From: Macrophomina tecta
Taxonomy: Eukaryota > Ascomycota > Dothideomycetes > Botryosphaeriales > Botryosphaeriaceae
NCBI GenBank assembly: GCA_024180945.1
Contig: JAKSGN010000003.1
Span: 682,001 to 746,000, forward strand
Length of the DNA stretch: 64,000 nt
Direction of reading: 5' to 3'
Position numbers and translations under genes: made by a program. The stretch's first letter is position 1, and each line of letters opens with the position of its first letter. Of the stretch, positions 31,287-41,315 are shown piece after piece. The notes under the pieces were generated by a model that was given only the letters and a program-made list of their open reading frames with translations, did not search any database and had not been told where the DNA came from.

Positions 31287-33412
31287 TTAAAATACAGCGC
31301 CGCCGATGATGAAGACGCGTTCTTCTTCCCGCCGCACCCATTGAATGACCTTGTTTGCGGCCTGTGCTAATGCAGCACGTGAGGTAGTACCGGGCGCAAT
31401 GGCGTAGAGCTCGAAAAGAGGTGTAGTCCATGCTAGACTGATGTGATGGGTGGTTGTGCCATGGTGGATTTTTAGATGGGTCGGACGCGTGTGTAGGTGG
31501 GAGTGTAATTGCGCGTACAGGCTTATGAGACTGGCACATGCACCTTTTCTTTAGTAAAGATCTATGGAGGCCTGAGAACGGTCACTTACAGCCGCCTATC
31601 AAGATCCGTGTTGAAGTAGGGTTCGTATGATGGCATGGTGAACTGGACATTGCCGCGGGATTTGTAGATAAAATGCCGGAGAACAGTACCCGGAACGATA
31701 TCTGTACATGAGAGTCGGCCTCTATTGACAGCTGTTCGAATCGCTCCAATGCTTCCATTCTTCTCGAGTTGCTTGGCTGCGAGTCAGTCGTCGCGGTCCA
31801 CTAGCCACAGGCTGTGGGACATACCTCAACCAATTGGTCCCGCATATTTCTCATCTCGAAGAAGCTCTCCTTGTTAGGGCTAATTAAGATGATGGCGATC
31901 TCATCGTCCTGTCCGGAAGACGTCGACGGTCGCTCGGCAGTGCGGTCGAAATTGCTCTCGTTGACGTTGATGAAGCTGACATACATGTAAAGAAAGCCAG
32001 TGTTGTTAAAGCCAGGGAGGCACAGAGGGATCCAATTCTCACCACCTCCTGCCTTGACGCTCCCCGCTTCGAACAGCATGTTGAATATCAGCTGGAGGTC
32101 ACCTGGGTGAAGAGAATGCTTCTTGGGTCGCACAACGCTAACGAGACGGCCAGCGGCGACGACGAGACCATACAAGAGGTTGGGGGAGCGGGCTTTTAGA
32201 AGAGTACTGTCAATGACTTTACGATGCGATTTGCGCAGGCGCAGACATTCCAGTGCAGAGAGAAGGGTGGAGGGCGAGCCGCGGGTGAAGCCGTCTGCTA
32301 GCGCCGAGAGCAGAGTTTCCGTGCCTTGCAACGGTCTCCGCAAGTCAGTGGATGCCCTGGCACGGAACATGCGTTCCATGCTCGGCAATGTGAGCGTTGA
32401 CAAAATCTGCATATACAACGACTCGAGCTGGGTGCGCAGCTGGCCATCACTTTCACCAAGCTTGCTGATGGCGACCAGATTCAGCGGCCCCTTGGACAGG
32501 ACGACGAAACGAACATGGCCGGCAGTGAAGCCTCTCAGTACATTATCGGCATCTTGGTAGAAGGAGATGATGGTTTGCACGACACCAACGGAGTTCGCGA
32601 TGAGCTGGTCGTCGCCGTGGCGACTGTAGATGGGCTTGCCGGCCGACGACAGGATCAGGTAGTGCTTCAATTTGGATCTCCATTGATACATCAGAGCTTC
32701 TACACGCAGCAAGGCGATCAGCGAATATCCTCGAGGGCTGCAGGGCCGCCTGACCTTCGTTGGACCCGTCCGGCCTGAACTCCTCCAGCTCATCGAATTC
32801 CTGCTCAAAGGCCCGCCTGAACAGCGGATCCTCGGGGAACAGGGCCGCCTCGTTCTCCACGGCGGGAAAATCACGCCCCAACGACTTCCAAATCGAGCTG
32901 TCCTGCTCGGCAATGACCTCACCCAGTATGTTTTCTACGTCTGTGCCGGCCTCCAGGGTGGGGACGTAGCTCCTCACGCTCGTGGTGTCACCGGCATCGC
33001 TGCCGCTGCCGCTGGGCCCCAAGCGGGCGCTGGAGAAGCTGAAGTGGCGCGAGGAGGGCGACGAGACGGCATCACGCAGCGAATCACTATACGACTGGAC
33101 GCCGGGGATGGACAGGGCGGTGGTGGCCTTGGACTGCAGCGCGGGGCGGGGCGAGCCGTTGGCACTGGCACTGAAGCGGAACGAGTCGGTCGACGCCTTT
33201 GTGGTCAGATTGCGCGGGCGCGGAGGCAGCGGCGGCGGGGTGCCCTCGCGCGATGGCACAGCGGGGGCCTCGTGCTGCGGCGCAGGGTCGTCGGGCGCGC
33301 GAGGCTCAAAGTCCCTTGCGCTGGTGGTGGGCTCGAGGCGGGCGTCGTGGGCGTGGGCGGAGCTCGGGCGCGAGCTGTTGGGCGGCGCGGCGGGCGGGGC
33401 GTCGTCGGGCAT
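31287..33412 (-). CDS. mon1: Vacuolar fusion protein Mon1, four exons, 652 aa
   Basis: Subunit of the Mon1-Ccz1 guanine-nucleotide exchange factor that activates the Rab7/Ypt7 GTPase on late endosomes and autophagosomes. Exons on the minus strand: 33412-32755, 32699-31825, 31771-31590 and 31530-31287; they total 1959 nt and close in frame. Residues 1 to about 210 are disordered and Pro/Ser-rich. The conserved core starts at [30 protein letters not shown], the first longin strand set, followed by [30 protein letters not shown]-like helices, and [31 protein letters not shown]. The end matches fungal Mon1: [16 protein letters not shown] and [22 protein letters not shown]. The first donor is a weak GTCAGG, but no other site keeps the conserved join. 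It is divergent from bck1. Confidence 0.95.
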
Positions 33413-34414
33413 GGGCAGGCGCTTGAGACGTCAAGCTGCGGGCAATCAGTCAGTCGGGCATGGGCGCGGTCGCAAGAGGCGCGTGGTGGAGGGGAGGCGG
33501 AGGGAGCAGGTCGGGGGCGCGAGTAAGTCGCAGCATCGCACGGGAGGAGCCGTTCTCGAGGCGCAGGAGAGCCAAGGCCAGGCCCGGGCAGGCAGCTCTG
33601 TCGCCGCCAGCTGCTGCGCGCTGCCACGTCCGACGACCCCAGCCCAGCCCTCGAGCCTGCTCCCGACGCTTTGCTCTCCAGCTCCTGCTCCCGCCTGCCT
33701 GTTCTCCTTCTCCTTCTCCTGTCCGCGCCCGCGCCCGCGCCCGCGCCCCCTCGGCCTCGCCGTCGCCGTTGCTAAAGCGACCCTCATCTCCGCCCCTCAC
33801 GCCCACCGCCGCCTAAGCCTCGTATCAGGCGCCGCACACCAGCGAAACCCCCGACTGCGCCCGCTGCGAACCCAGACACCGAGCCCGCCAGCCCGCGACC
33901 GCGAAACACCTCGCCCTCGCCTCTGCCCAGCGCGCCCCGCCCGAGCCCAGCCCATCGCACAATTGCGCCGCCCGCTGCCCGCGTCACATGCGCCCCGGCT
34001 GAGCGCGCTTCTGGCTCTGCCGCCAGGCCAACACCAGCGAGAGAGCGCTGCCCGTAGCCCGCGACTCGGAAATACGGCGCTTGGATCGACGCACCTCGAT
34101 GCTACGCCCTGAGTCCCGAACAGGTGCTCCTCCCCCCTATAGGAGCCTTCACGAGCCACGATTTTTCTCATGACCGGTTCATGAGCTAGGCCTGACCCCG
34201 TACACATAATAAGCCCTCCCCAATTGCACCCGCGCCCAAGTCCTGCCGGGTTTGCGCGCGCCTGAACGCCGCCGCAGCCTCCCAGCAGACTCGCGCACGA
34301 CGAGCTGCTCTTTCGCGACGCGCGCGCGCAGCTGGCAGCTCTCCCCGGACTCCGCCCCAGTCCTCCCGCAAGGCGTGAACCCGCTTGCGCTCTCGCCGTA
34401 AGCTTCCTTCGGCC
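33413..34414. promoter_or_regulatory. Shared upstream region of mon1 and bck1
   Basis: About 1 kb between divergent start codons, very GC-rich, with CGCGCC-type repeats at about 33721-33750. Open frames on both strands here are arginine/proline-rich composition effects. It must carry both leaders and promoters. No specific site is assigned. Confidence 0.55.
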
Positions 34415-37400
34415 ATGCATAGTTCACGGCAGCAGTACATCCCGCCTCCCCCACCACCCGGCCAGCCAGCTACGTCCCATGGAATGGCATTGCCGCCCCC
34501 TCCGCCTCGGCCCGCAACGAGTGGCGCCGCCCATGGGGGATATGCGCTGCCAGGCCCGCCGCCGGGAGGCCCTCCGACCACTTCCTATTGGAACAGGTCC
34601 AACTACCCCCCGCCGCCGAACAGCTCTGCTCCCCACCCGACCTACAATCCTAATGCCTACAACACTTACCAGCAGCAGCAGCAGCAACAACACCAGAGTT
34701 ACATGAGCAACCAGCTCCCTCCAGACGGCCAGCCTTTGACCTCGGCAACCTACATCCCCTTTGGTGAATCCTTTGGCCCTGGCGTTGGTATTCCGCCGCT
34801 TCACACGCCGTCTGACTACTCGAACAATTATTATTATCCCTACAGCCAAGATTTGGCCCAGCCGGCGGACAACAGTTCGAGAGGGGCCTCCAGTACAGCG
34901 CTGGTCACGCCGCCCGAGGAGCTAAGCAACTCGAACTATCCAAATGGCTCGGCTACCCGTGAGTACCAACAAGGTCCACCTCTCAGCCGCCAGTCGCTGC
35001 GCAGCGAAGGCAATCCATCCGAAGTACCGCTCTCGCCCTCTGATCCTGCCCACCAATGGCCCTTGGACCGCGTGCTCATCTGGCTTGCGACCAACGGCTT
35101 TTCCAGCGAGTGGCAGGAGACGTTCAAGCAGCTGGATTTGCACGGATCTGCTTTTCTGGACTTGGGCAGAGGCCACGGGCCCAAGGGTAATGTGGCTATG
35201 ATGCATCAGACAATCTTCCCGAAGCTGGCTGAAATTAGCAAGGCGAACGGGACCAATTGGGAATTGTCTCGGGACCGTGATGAAGGCAAACGACTACGTC
35301 GCCTGGTCAGGAGCATCGTCGATAATGGAGGCCACCAACCAATCGCACGGCTGCCAAACAGGCGCACCTCCAGAACGTTCGGACCGTCCACCAACAGCGC
35401 TGGAACAGAAGGTACTATGGAGAGCTCCCCGAATCTCGGCCAGTCGGCTGAATTTAGTTCAACGCCGTCGACGGCTGGCGGTGACGGAGAAAGTCCCGGA
35501 AAGCACGGACAGCTTGTGTTTCACTCCCCTGCAACAAGCAACCCGAGACGTGCCTCAGCCCAACGCGTCTTCACGGTCCCTTCACTGAGTCAGCCCGATC
35601 ACGTGTCCGAAACATCAAACCGCAGTGTGTACACCGAAAAGATCCTGAGACAGCTGGGTGATGGCACTTCATCTAAAAGACACAGTCCGAACACCTCCGG
35701 TGATTATGGCGGTCAAAGGTCGGCCAGTCCGCAGCACAGTCCAGGTCTGGGGGCCGCGAGCCTGGGCCCCCTGTCGGGGGCCCAAAAGAGATATTATGAT
35801 CACAACCGCGCCAATTCTTCCGAATCAAATGTCTCGAACATTGCCGCGTATGGTTCAAATCCACCCTCTGGTCCACCGTCAGGGAAATCAGACGGAAGAC
35901 GCAACGGCATTGAAGGTGCACGTCCAGGGGACGCCACGGGCCGTCATTACAGTCAGGATCCTGAAAAGAGTGCGAAGGAACATAAGGGGTTCCTCGCCAG
36001 GATTGGCGTCCGGGGCGGGAAGAAGAATAGGGATGAAAACCACCCTTCACCCGACGAGTCCAGCATCGAGTCGCCCACCAGTCCAGCCAGCATGCGCCAC
36101 TTACCCCCTAATGCGCCGTTCATGAGGACGAGTTTGAACTCCAGCGACACGTCATTGAACGAAAGACCGTCATCCAGGAGATCTGCACAGGCCGATTCTG
36201 ATACAAACCACGCCACCTCCCGTCCTCGGGCCACAACGAGAGAGTCGGAGCCCAAGAGATATTTCTTCGTCACGCCAGATGGCTGGAACTACAGACTCGT
36301 CGATGTGACCGGCATCGACTCCGCTGCCAAACTCCGCGAGCTCATTTGCTGGAATCTTCAAATCCACAACTCCAAGGACATCTCACTCCACCTTACCTCA
36401 CCGGGTCAAACTGAGCACGATGAGGCGCTTTCCGACGGGCTCCTGATGCAAGCGCGCCGAATTGCTGACAGTTCTGGGACTCTCAAGATTTTCGTCAACG
36501 TGCCGCCGCCGCAGACCGGTCCTCCAGCTGTTGGCCTAGGCGTGCAAAATGGCGTGATACCATACAACAGTCGCATCGAGGGTCCGCAGTACAACAGTCG
36601 CATCTCTTTCACCGGAAACGCCCTCGACCCCGCAACCTTGGCTAGGCTCGGCGCGGCTGGTAACCAGCTGGACTCCCCCGGTCCCAAGTCTGGAGAATCC
36701 ACGCTGGTACCTGCCCAATATCGGGACAACAAGCAACTTCCTAGTCTTCCGAAGGTCGAGGATCCCACAGGAGAGGCTCAGGCCCAGCGTGCACGGAAAC
36801 CCGATCCTCAGTGGGATTCCGCTGGGAATGATCTTTCTGAGCAAGAACGACGAGAAATACTAGAGGCCGCAGCTGAGGCTCATAGGCGTGAGACTGCCAA
36901 GAAGCAGAAGGAATATCTGGAGAAGAGGAGGAGGCAACTTGCCAAAGAAGCCTCGCCCATTGATCCGCCGAGTGCTCTGGGTTACAGAAGGGAAGGGATC
37001 ATCGATTTCGACGAGCGTCGCGATTCACCGTACGAAGACGGCAGGAGACCTGAGAATTTCGAGCGAGGCAGGCCCAAACAGCTCGTACCGCTCAGAGAGC
37101 CACCTCCGGCACCGAAAGTTGAGACGGAGACGCTCATCAAGGCGAACTCGCTGAGCAAGCGGGAGGGTAAGGGACGAGACTCTTGGCCAGAAGACGAGTC
37201 GTCAGGAAGAGGAAGCTCTTCGGAGAATCCGAATTCTGACACCGACAAATCCTCCCGCCGCTTAGCTATTCCAGAGACTCCATCTGTAGCCATGGGCATT
37301 GGTGCTGCGCTCTTGGGAGCCGGCAAGATTGGTGGTATGGTTGGCGCGCCCTCGCGAGCCATCAAGCCGAGTCCTACCCTCGGTGCCTCACCTCAATTCC

Positions 37401-39544
37401 TTACGCCCACGGATAAAGACGGGAAACCTCAGAGAGCTATGGCTTCGGTTGATTTCAGTCATACTGCGCCTCGTAGTGGAAGTCCAGGTGGGTCCCCTCG
37501 CACTCCAGGTGACATAACAATGAGTAAAGGCAAAGTTCCATTTGTGATCCCTGACTATGTACAAGCTCCGCAAGATCGCACATCACCAGAGAAGCCGCCC
37601 TTGTCGTTAGAGATGCCCGAGAACGCCGCCGTGTCGAAGTTGAAACAGCAAGATGATTCGTCGTCAAGTCGCTCGCCGGACGTTAGCCCGAATACCGCCC
37701 ATCCGAACGAATCCGACCTTCACCGCATGATGTCGACGCGCTCTTACGGCCCGAACTTGGACTTCAAGGAGGACCCTGTGGAATTTTCTCATTCGCCTGC
37801 TGTTGCCACTGACGACTCAGATGACGACTCGGACGACGGTCTTTTCGCGATGCCCCTTGCCAGCAAGACGCCCCCACGCACGAAGCACGGCGAACGACCC
37901 GACACCCCCGAAGAAGAAAGAACTCAACAGCCACCATTAGAGATCAAGACACCCTCGAAAGTCCGCATTCAATCCCCAGAACGAGCCAGGAGCGATCACG
38001 AGGAGATTGAGAAGAGAAGTCGAAGCATCGAGAAATTCATTCCTCACTCGGCTGCCTCAGCAACCTGGTCTCTCGACTCGCCTGAGGATGGCAGAGGTTT
38101 TGGAAGACGCGAGTCGTTTGCGAGCGACATCTGGGCAAACCGTCCTCCCCCCGAAGCTCTCGTGGAGCACCTCGACGAATTTTTCCCGAATGTAAACCTC
38201 GATCAGCCAATCATGGACGAAGATATCCCCGGTTCACCTGCTTCCCCCTCAACCGAGGAGAAAAGGGGCTTGGTCGGATCTTCCCAAGAGCCAAGCCGTG
38301 TGCCAACTCCAATGTCGGCTCCTGAGGATGAAGGAACACTTCGTCCCGACAACGTACCAAGCCTTCAGCGTGGCGATACCGTCATGTCAATGGCTCAAAG
38401 GAATATGAGGAAGGCTGGAGGACTTGGCCGTACCAAATCCATCCGTGAGACCGTCAAGTCGCAGTACCAAAATGAAAAGAGAGCCATTCCTTCTCGTGTC
38501 AATACGCTGAAGTCCGGAGACATTGTTCGGAGGAAGAGCACCAAGATGTTTGGTGCAAGGATTGAACAAGTCAAGCCTCCTCGCGGCAGCCGCATGATCA
38601 CCCTTGATACCATTCAAGACAACTTGACGATGCAAACGCAACATCCCCAACGTCAGCCCACGTTCAAATGGATGAAGGGTCAATTGATTGGAAAAGGAAC
38701 TTTCGGCAAAGTCTACCTCGGTATGAATATGACCACCGGTGAACTTATTGCCGTCAAGCAGGTGGAGGTGAAGCCGAATGAGGACAAGGAGCGCATGAAG
38801 GAGCTGGTTAAGGCGCTTGATATCGAGATCGACACGATGCAGCATTTGGACCACCCGAACATCGTGCAGTACCTCGGATGCGAACGCAAAGACTTCTCTA
38901 TTTCTATCTTCTTGGAATATATTCCTGGTGGTAGCATTGGCAGCTGCTTGCGCAAACATGGCAAATTCGAGGAAGCCGTCGTTTCCTCGCTCACTCGTCA
39001 AACTCTTAGCGGCTTAGCCTACCTTCACCGTGAGGGTATTCTTCACCGTGACCTCAAGGCGGACAACATCCTTCTTGACCTTGACGGCACCTGCAAGATC
39101 AGCGACTTCGGCATCTCCAAGAAGTCGGACAACATCTACGGCAACGACATCACCAATAGCATGCAAGGCTCGGTCTTTTGGATGGCGCCCGAAGTTATCC
39201 GCAGCCAGGGGCAAGGCTACAGTGCCAAGGTGGACATCTGGTCGCTAGGCTGTGTGGTGCTCGAGATGTTTGCGGGCCGCCGCCCCTGGTCCAAGGAGGA
39301 GGCCATCGGCGCCATCTACAAGCTTGGCTCGCTCAACCAGGCGCCGCCCATCCCAGATGACGTATCTCAGAACATCAGCCCTGCCGCCATCTCGTTCATG
39401 TATGACTGCTTTACCATCGATCCCGCCGATCGTCCGACTGCTGAGACGCTGCTGCGCGCGCCTTTCTGCTTCTTTGACCCGAACTACAACTTCTTGGATA
39501 CGGAGCTTTATGGGAAGATTAGGGGTGCTTTTGATAATCATTGA
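34415..39544 (+). CDS. bck1: MAP kinase kinase kinase Bck1 (cell-wall integrity pathway), 1709 aa
   Basis: Serine/threonine kinase acting below protein kinase C and above Mkk1/2 and Mpk1 in cell-wall integrity signalling. Single exon from ATG 34415; no earlier ATG in the frame. The N-terminus is proline/glutamine-rich (poly-Pro near 10-16, poly-Gln near 88-95). A SAM-like helical domain follows at about 213-300 (WPLDRVLIWLATNGFSSEWQETF). A Ras-association/ubiquitin-like region lies at about 612-698 (KRYFFVTPDGWNYRLVDVTG). A long disordered linker leads to the C-terminal kinase domain at about 1417-1685. Catalytic features are intact: GKGTFGKV loop, AVKQ lysine, HRDLKADN loop, DFGISKK, SVFWMAPEV and DIWSLGC. 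Its size and domain order fit ascomycete Bck1/MCK1 rather than Ste11, which is much shorter. Confidence 0.95.
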   Translation: MHSSRQQYIPPPPPPGQPATSHGMALPPPPPRPATSGAAHGGYALPGPPPGGPPTTSYWNRSNYPPPPNSSAPHPTYNPNAYNTYQQQQQQQHQSYMSNQLPPDGQPLTSATYIPFGESFGPGVGIPPLHTPSDYSNNYYYPYSQDLAQPADNSSRGASSTALVTPPEELSNSNYPNGSATREYQQGPPLSRQSLRSEGNPSEVPLSPSDPAHQWPLDRVLIWLATNGFSSEWQETFKQLDLHGSAFLDLGRGHGPKGNVAMMHQTIFPKLAEISKANGTNWELSRDRDEGKRLRRLVRSIVDNGGHQPIARLPNRRTSRTFGPSTNSAGTEGTMESSPNLGQSAEFSSTPSTAGGDGESPGKHGQLVFHSPATSNPRRASAQRVFTVPSLSQPDHVSETSNRSVYTEKILRQLGDGTSSKRHSPNTSGDYGGQRSASPQHSPGLGAASLGPLSGAQKRYYDHNRANSSESNVSNIAAYGSNPPSGPPSGKSDGRRNGIEGARPGDATGRHYSQDPEKSAKEHKGFLARIGVRGGKKNRDENHPSPDESSIESPTSPASMRHLPPNAPFMRTSLNSSDTSLNERPSSRRSAQADSDTNHATSRPRATTRESEPKRYFFVTPDGWNYRLVDVTGIDSAAKLRELICWNLQIHNSKDISLHLTSPGQTEHDEALSDGLLMQARRIADSSGTLKIFVNVPPPQTGPPAVGLGVQNGVIPYNSRIEGPQYNSRISFTGNALDPATLARLGAAGNQLDSPGPKSGESTLVPAQYRDNKQLPSLPKVEDPTGEAQAQRARKPDPQWDSAGNDLSEQERREILEAAAEAHRRETAKKQKEYLEKRRRQLAKEASPIDPPSALGYRREGIIDFDERRDSPYEDGRRPENFERGRPKQLVPLREPPPAPKVETETLIKANSLSKREGKGRDSWPEDESSGRGSSSENPNSDTDKSSRRLAIPETPSVAMGIGAALLGAGKIGGMVGAPSRAIKPSPTLGASPQFLTPTDKDGKPQRAMASVDFSHTAPRSGSPGGSPRTPGDITMSKGKVPFVIPDYVQAPQDRTSPEKPPLSLEMPENAAVSKLKQQDDSSSSRSPDVSPNTAHPNESDLHRMMSTRSYGPNLDFKEDPVEFSHSPAVATDDSDDDSDDGLFAMPLASKTPPRTKHGERPDTPEEERTQQPPLEIKTPSKVRIQSPERARSDHEEIEKRSRSIEKFIPHSAASATWSLDSPEDGRGFGRRESFASDIWANRPPPEALVEHLDEFFPNVNLDQPIMDEDIPGSPASPSTEEKRGLVGSSQEPSRVPTPMSAPEDEGTLRPDNVPSLQRGDTVMSMAQRNMRKAGGLGRTKSIRETVKSQYQNEKRAIPSRVNTLKSGDIVRRKSTKMFGARIEQVKPPRGSRMITLDTIQDNLTMQTQHPQRQPTFKWMKGQLIGKGTFGKVYLGMNMTTGELIAVKQVEVKPNEDKERMKELVKALDIEIDTMQHLDHPNIVQYLGCERKDFSISIFLEYIPGGSIGSCLRKHGKFEEAVVSSLTRQTLSGLAYLHREGILHRDLKADNILLDLDGTCKISDFGISKKSDNIYGNDITNSMQGSVFWMAPEVIRSQGQGYSAKVDIWSLGCVVLEMFAGRRPWSKEEAIGAIYKLGSLNQAPPIPDDVSQNISPAAISFMYDCFTIDPADRPTAETLLRAPFCFFDPNYNFLDTELYGKIRGAFDNH

Positions 39545-41053
39545 GCGCACCCACACTGAATACCCTCCTTCTATTGAAGTGCTTTTTTGACCGAGGTTCG
39601 TCGCTTTTTTGTATTTTGATTACATTCTTTGGATTTTTTTTTTTCTTGAGAGAGTAACTGCCAGATCAGTCCTTACGGTATATTTCTTTTTAGTAGTCAT
39701 TTTGACGTTATCCGTTGACGCTTGTGGAAAGAGAAGGTGCTTATTCATCATTCTGGGGAAGGCAGAGGGGGAGGGAAGTGGTTTTACTGGGCAAGGAAAA
39801 AAGGATTGGGCGATGTGCAGATGTCTTGTGCGGTGGGAATGTGGAAGGTTTTCTCTTGCGTAGTAGAAGGGGAAGAAAGTGCTGGAAAGGGATGTCATAT
39901 TAGGGGTTTGGGGTTGCTTGTCATCTTTTTGGTTGTTTGTCAGAGCAGCTCACTTTCCTCTTTTTCTCCACCAAAAAATACCCAGAAGCAGCGCGGCGTC
40001 GAAGGCGTGCGTTTTTTATTATTTTTGTTATTTTGCTTTGTCTTCGTCTTAGCCTTGCTATTGACTGTGTTTGAGAGAGAGATAGTGTTTGCTGATTGCC
40101 TGCTTGTCGCCCGATGCGGAAGTTTTGTTTTGTCTGATTTGGCTCACTCTTGACTGCCCGCGCAATTTCTCCCTTTTTGCTTCTTGCCCTTCATTGGTGG
40201 TCATGTTTTCGAAGTTATGCGGTTATGTTCTTCTCCTGGAGTGCTTTCTGAAATTTCTACGTCATCGAATCTCTTTCATGAGCATAAACAAACACACACC
40301 CACACACACACACCACGTACGAGTTCTGATCCTTTTTGTGTATCAGGATGACGCTTTATTCAGTATGGCAGTTGGATTCAGCGGTCGGTGTCTGCGTACG
40401 AAGCTTTCTTCCCTCCGCATTGTGGCGACTTTGATATGTGCAAAGAGGAGAAAAGAGCATTGGGGGTGGAGTTTGTTGGTGAGAATCTCTCTTTTTGTAC
40501 TTATTCATATGCGAATGAAGATGAGATCTTCGGGTGGTAGTTGTGGTAATAATGAGCAGTTTTCTAATGTTTTGGAAGTGGTGGAGGCTGACGGCGCCAT
40601 CTAAGGACAACAAAAGGGGACGCTGCGAATGCAAATGTTCATCGCCGGTCCATCCGCCAGTCCCTGCAGCGGTTTGCTTCTACGAGGCGGGAAAGGGGAA
40701 TTTATGCCCGAACGTAGCAGGCCAGCATAATAACCGTTGCTGCGTTGGCTCATGGGAATGCGTAGTAGTGGTCCGGACGTAAATGTTCGGAAAGGGGAAC
40801 GTGCTTGGTGCCTTGGTCTGCTGCCGAAGCAAGAGCAGTCGGTGACGAAACTCAGGAGGGAGTCTGGACGTCTTCATCCATGTATGCACGCCGCTGCCTT
40901 AGCGATGACAATTCCGCCCATTCAGAGGCTTCGGCCCGGGCGATGTCGAAGGGGGAGTCACAAAAGAAGAGCGGGAGGAGTGGTGGTTCAGAGTGTCGGT
41001 GATCCGGATGGTTGAACGGTAGGGTCAGTGCGGCTGATGGCTACGGGAGAAGG
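39545..41053. other. Intergenic region after bck1
   Basis: AT-richer than the flanking genes, with poly-T runs near 39631 and a CA-repeat at about 40290-40312. No convincing reading frame. The right part is the 3' side of the tentative minus-strand gene ending at 41054. Confidence 0.45.
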
Positions 41054-41315
41054 TTAGATGTAAAGCTTACTGCTTGAGCGCCTGAAAATGGTACGGCGCT
41101 GTGACCAGTAGTGGGGACCGTGGTGAATGGCCCAAGTGGCGCACGGAATGATTGCCATGGGTAGAAGGGCAATGAGGGCAATTGTGGCCTCGTTTGTCCA
41201 GCTGGGTGTCGGTTTGCTTGATTGAGAGGGCTGCGGCAGTCCCGAGACTGTGAAACGTTAATAGCCGTCCCTGGATGCTGAGATTGCGGTGGGATGACGT
41301 ACTATTCTGCGCCAT
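41054..41315 (-). CDS. Possible small single-span membrane protein, two exons, 68 aa
   Basis: Too short to stand out by length, but several signals agree. Exon 1 is 41315-41303 (MAQN plus one base) and exon 2 is 41247-41054, joined in frame by a 55-nt intron with GTACGT donor, TATTAAC branch-like site and TTTCACAG acceptor. The product has a Ser/Pro-rich N-terminus, then one hydrophobic stretch (ATIALIALLPMAIIPCATWA, about residues 25-44), then a basic Arg-rich tail (QRRTIFRR). CT-rich sequence lies upstream of the ATG, as in many fungal leaders. A GTAAGC at the end of exon 2 could instead be another donor, so the C-terminus is uncertain. I do not recognise a family. Confidence 0.38.
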
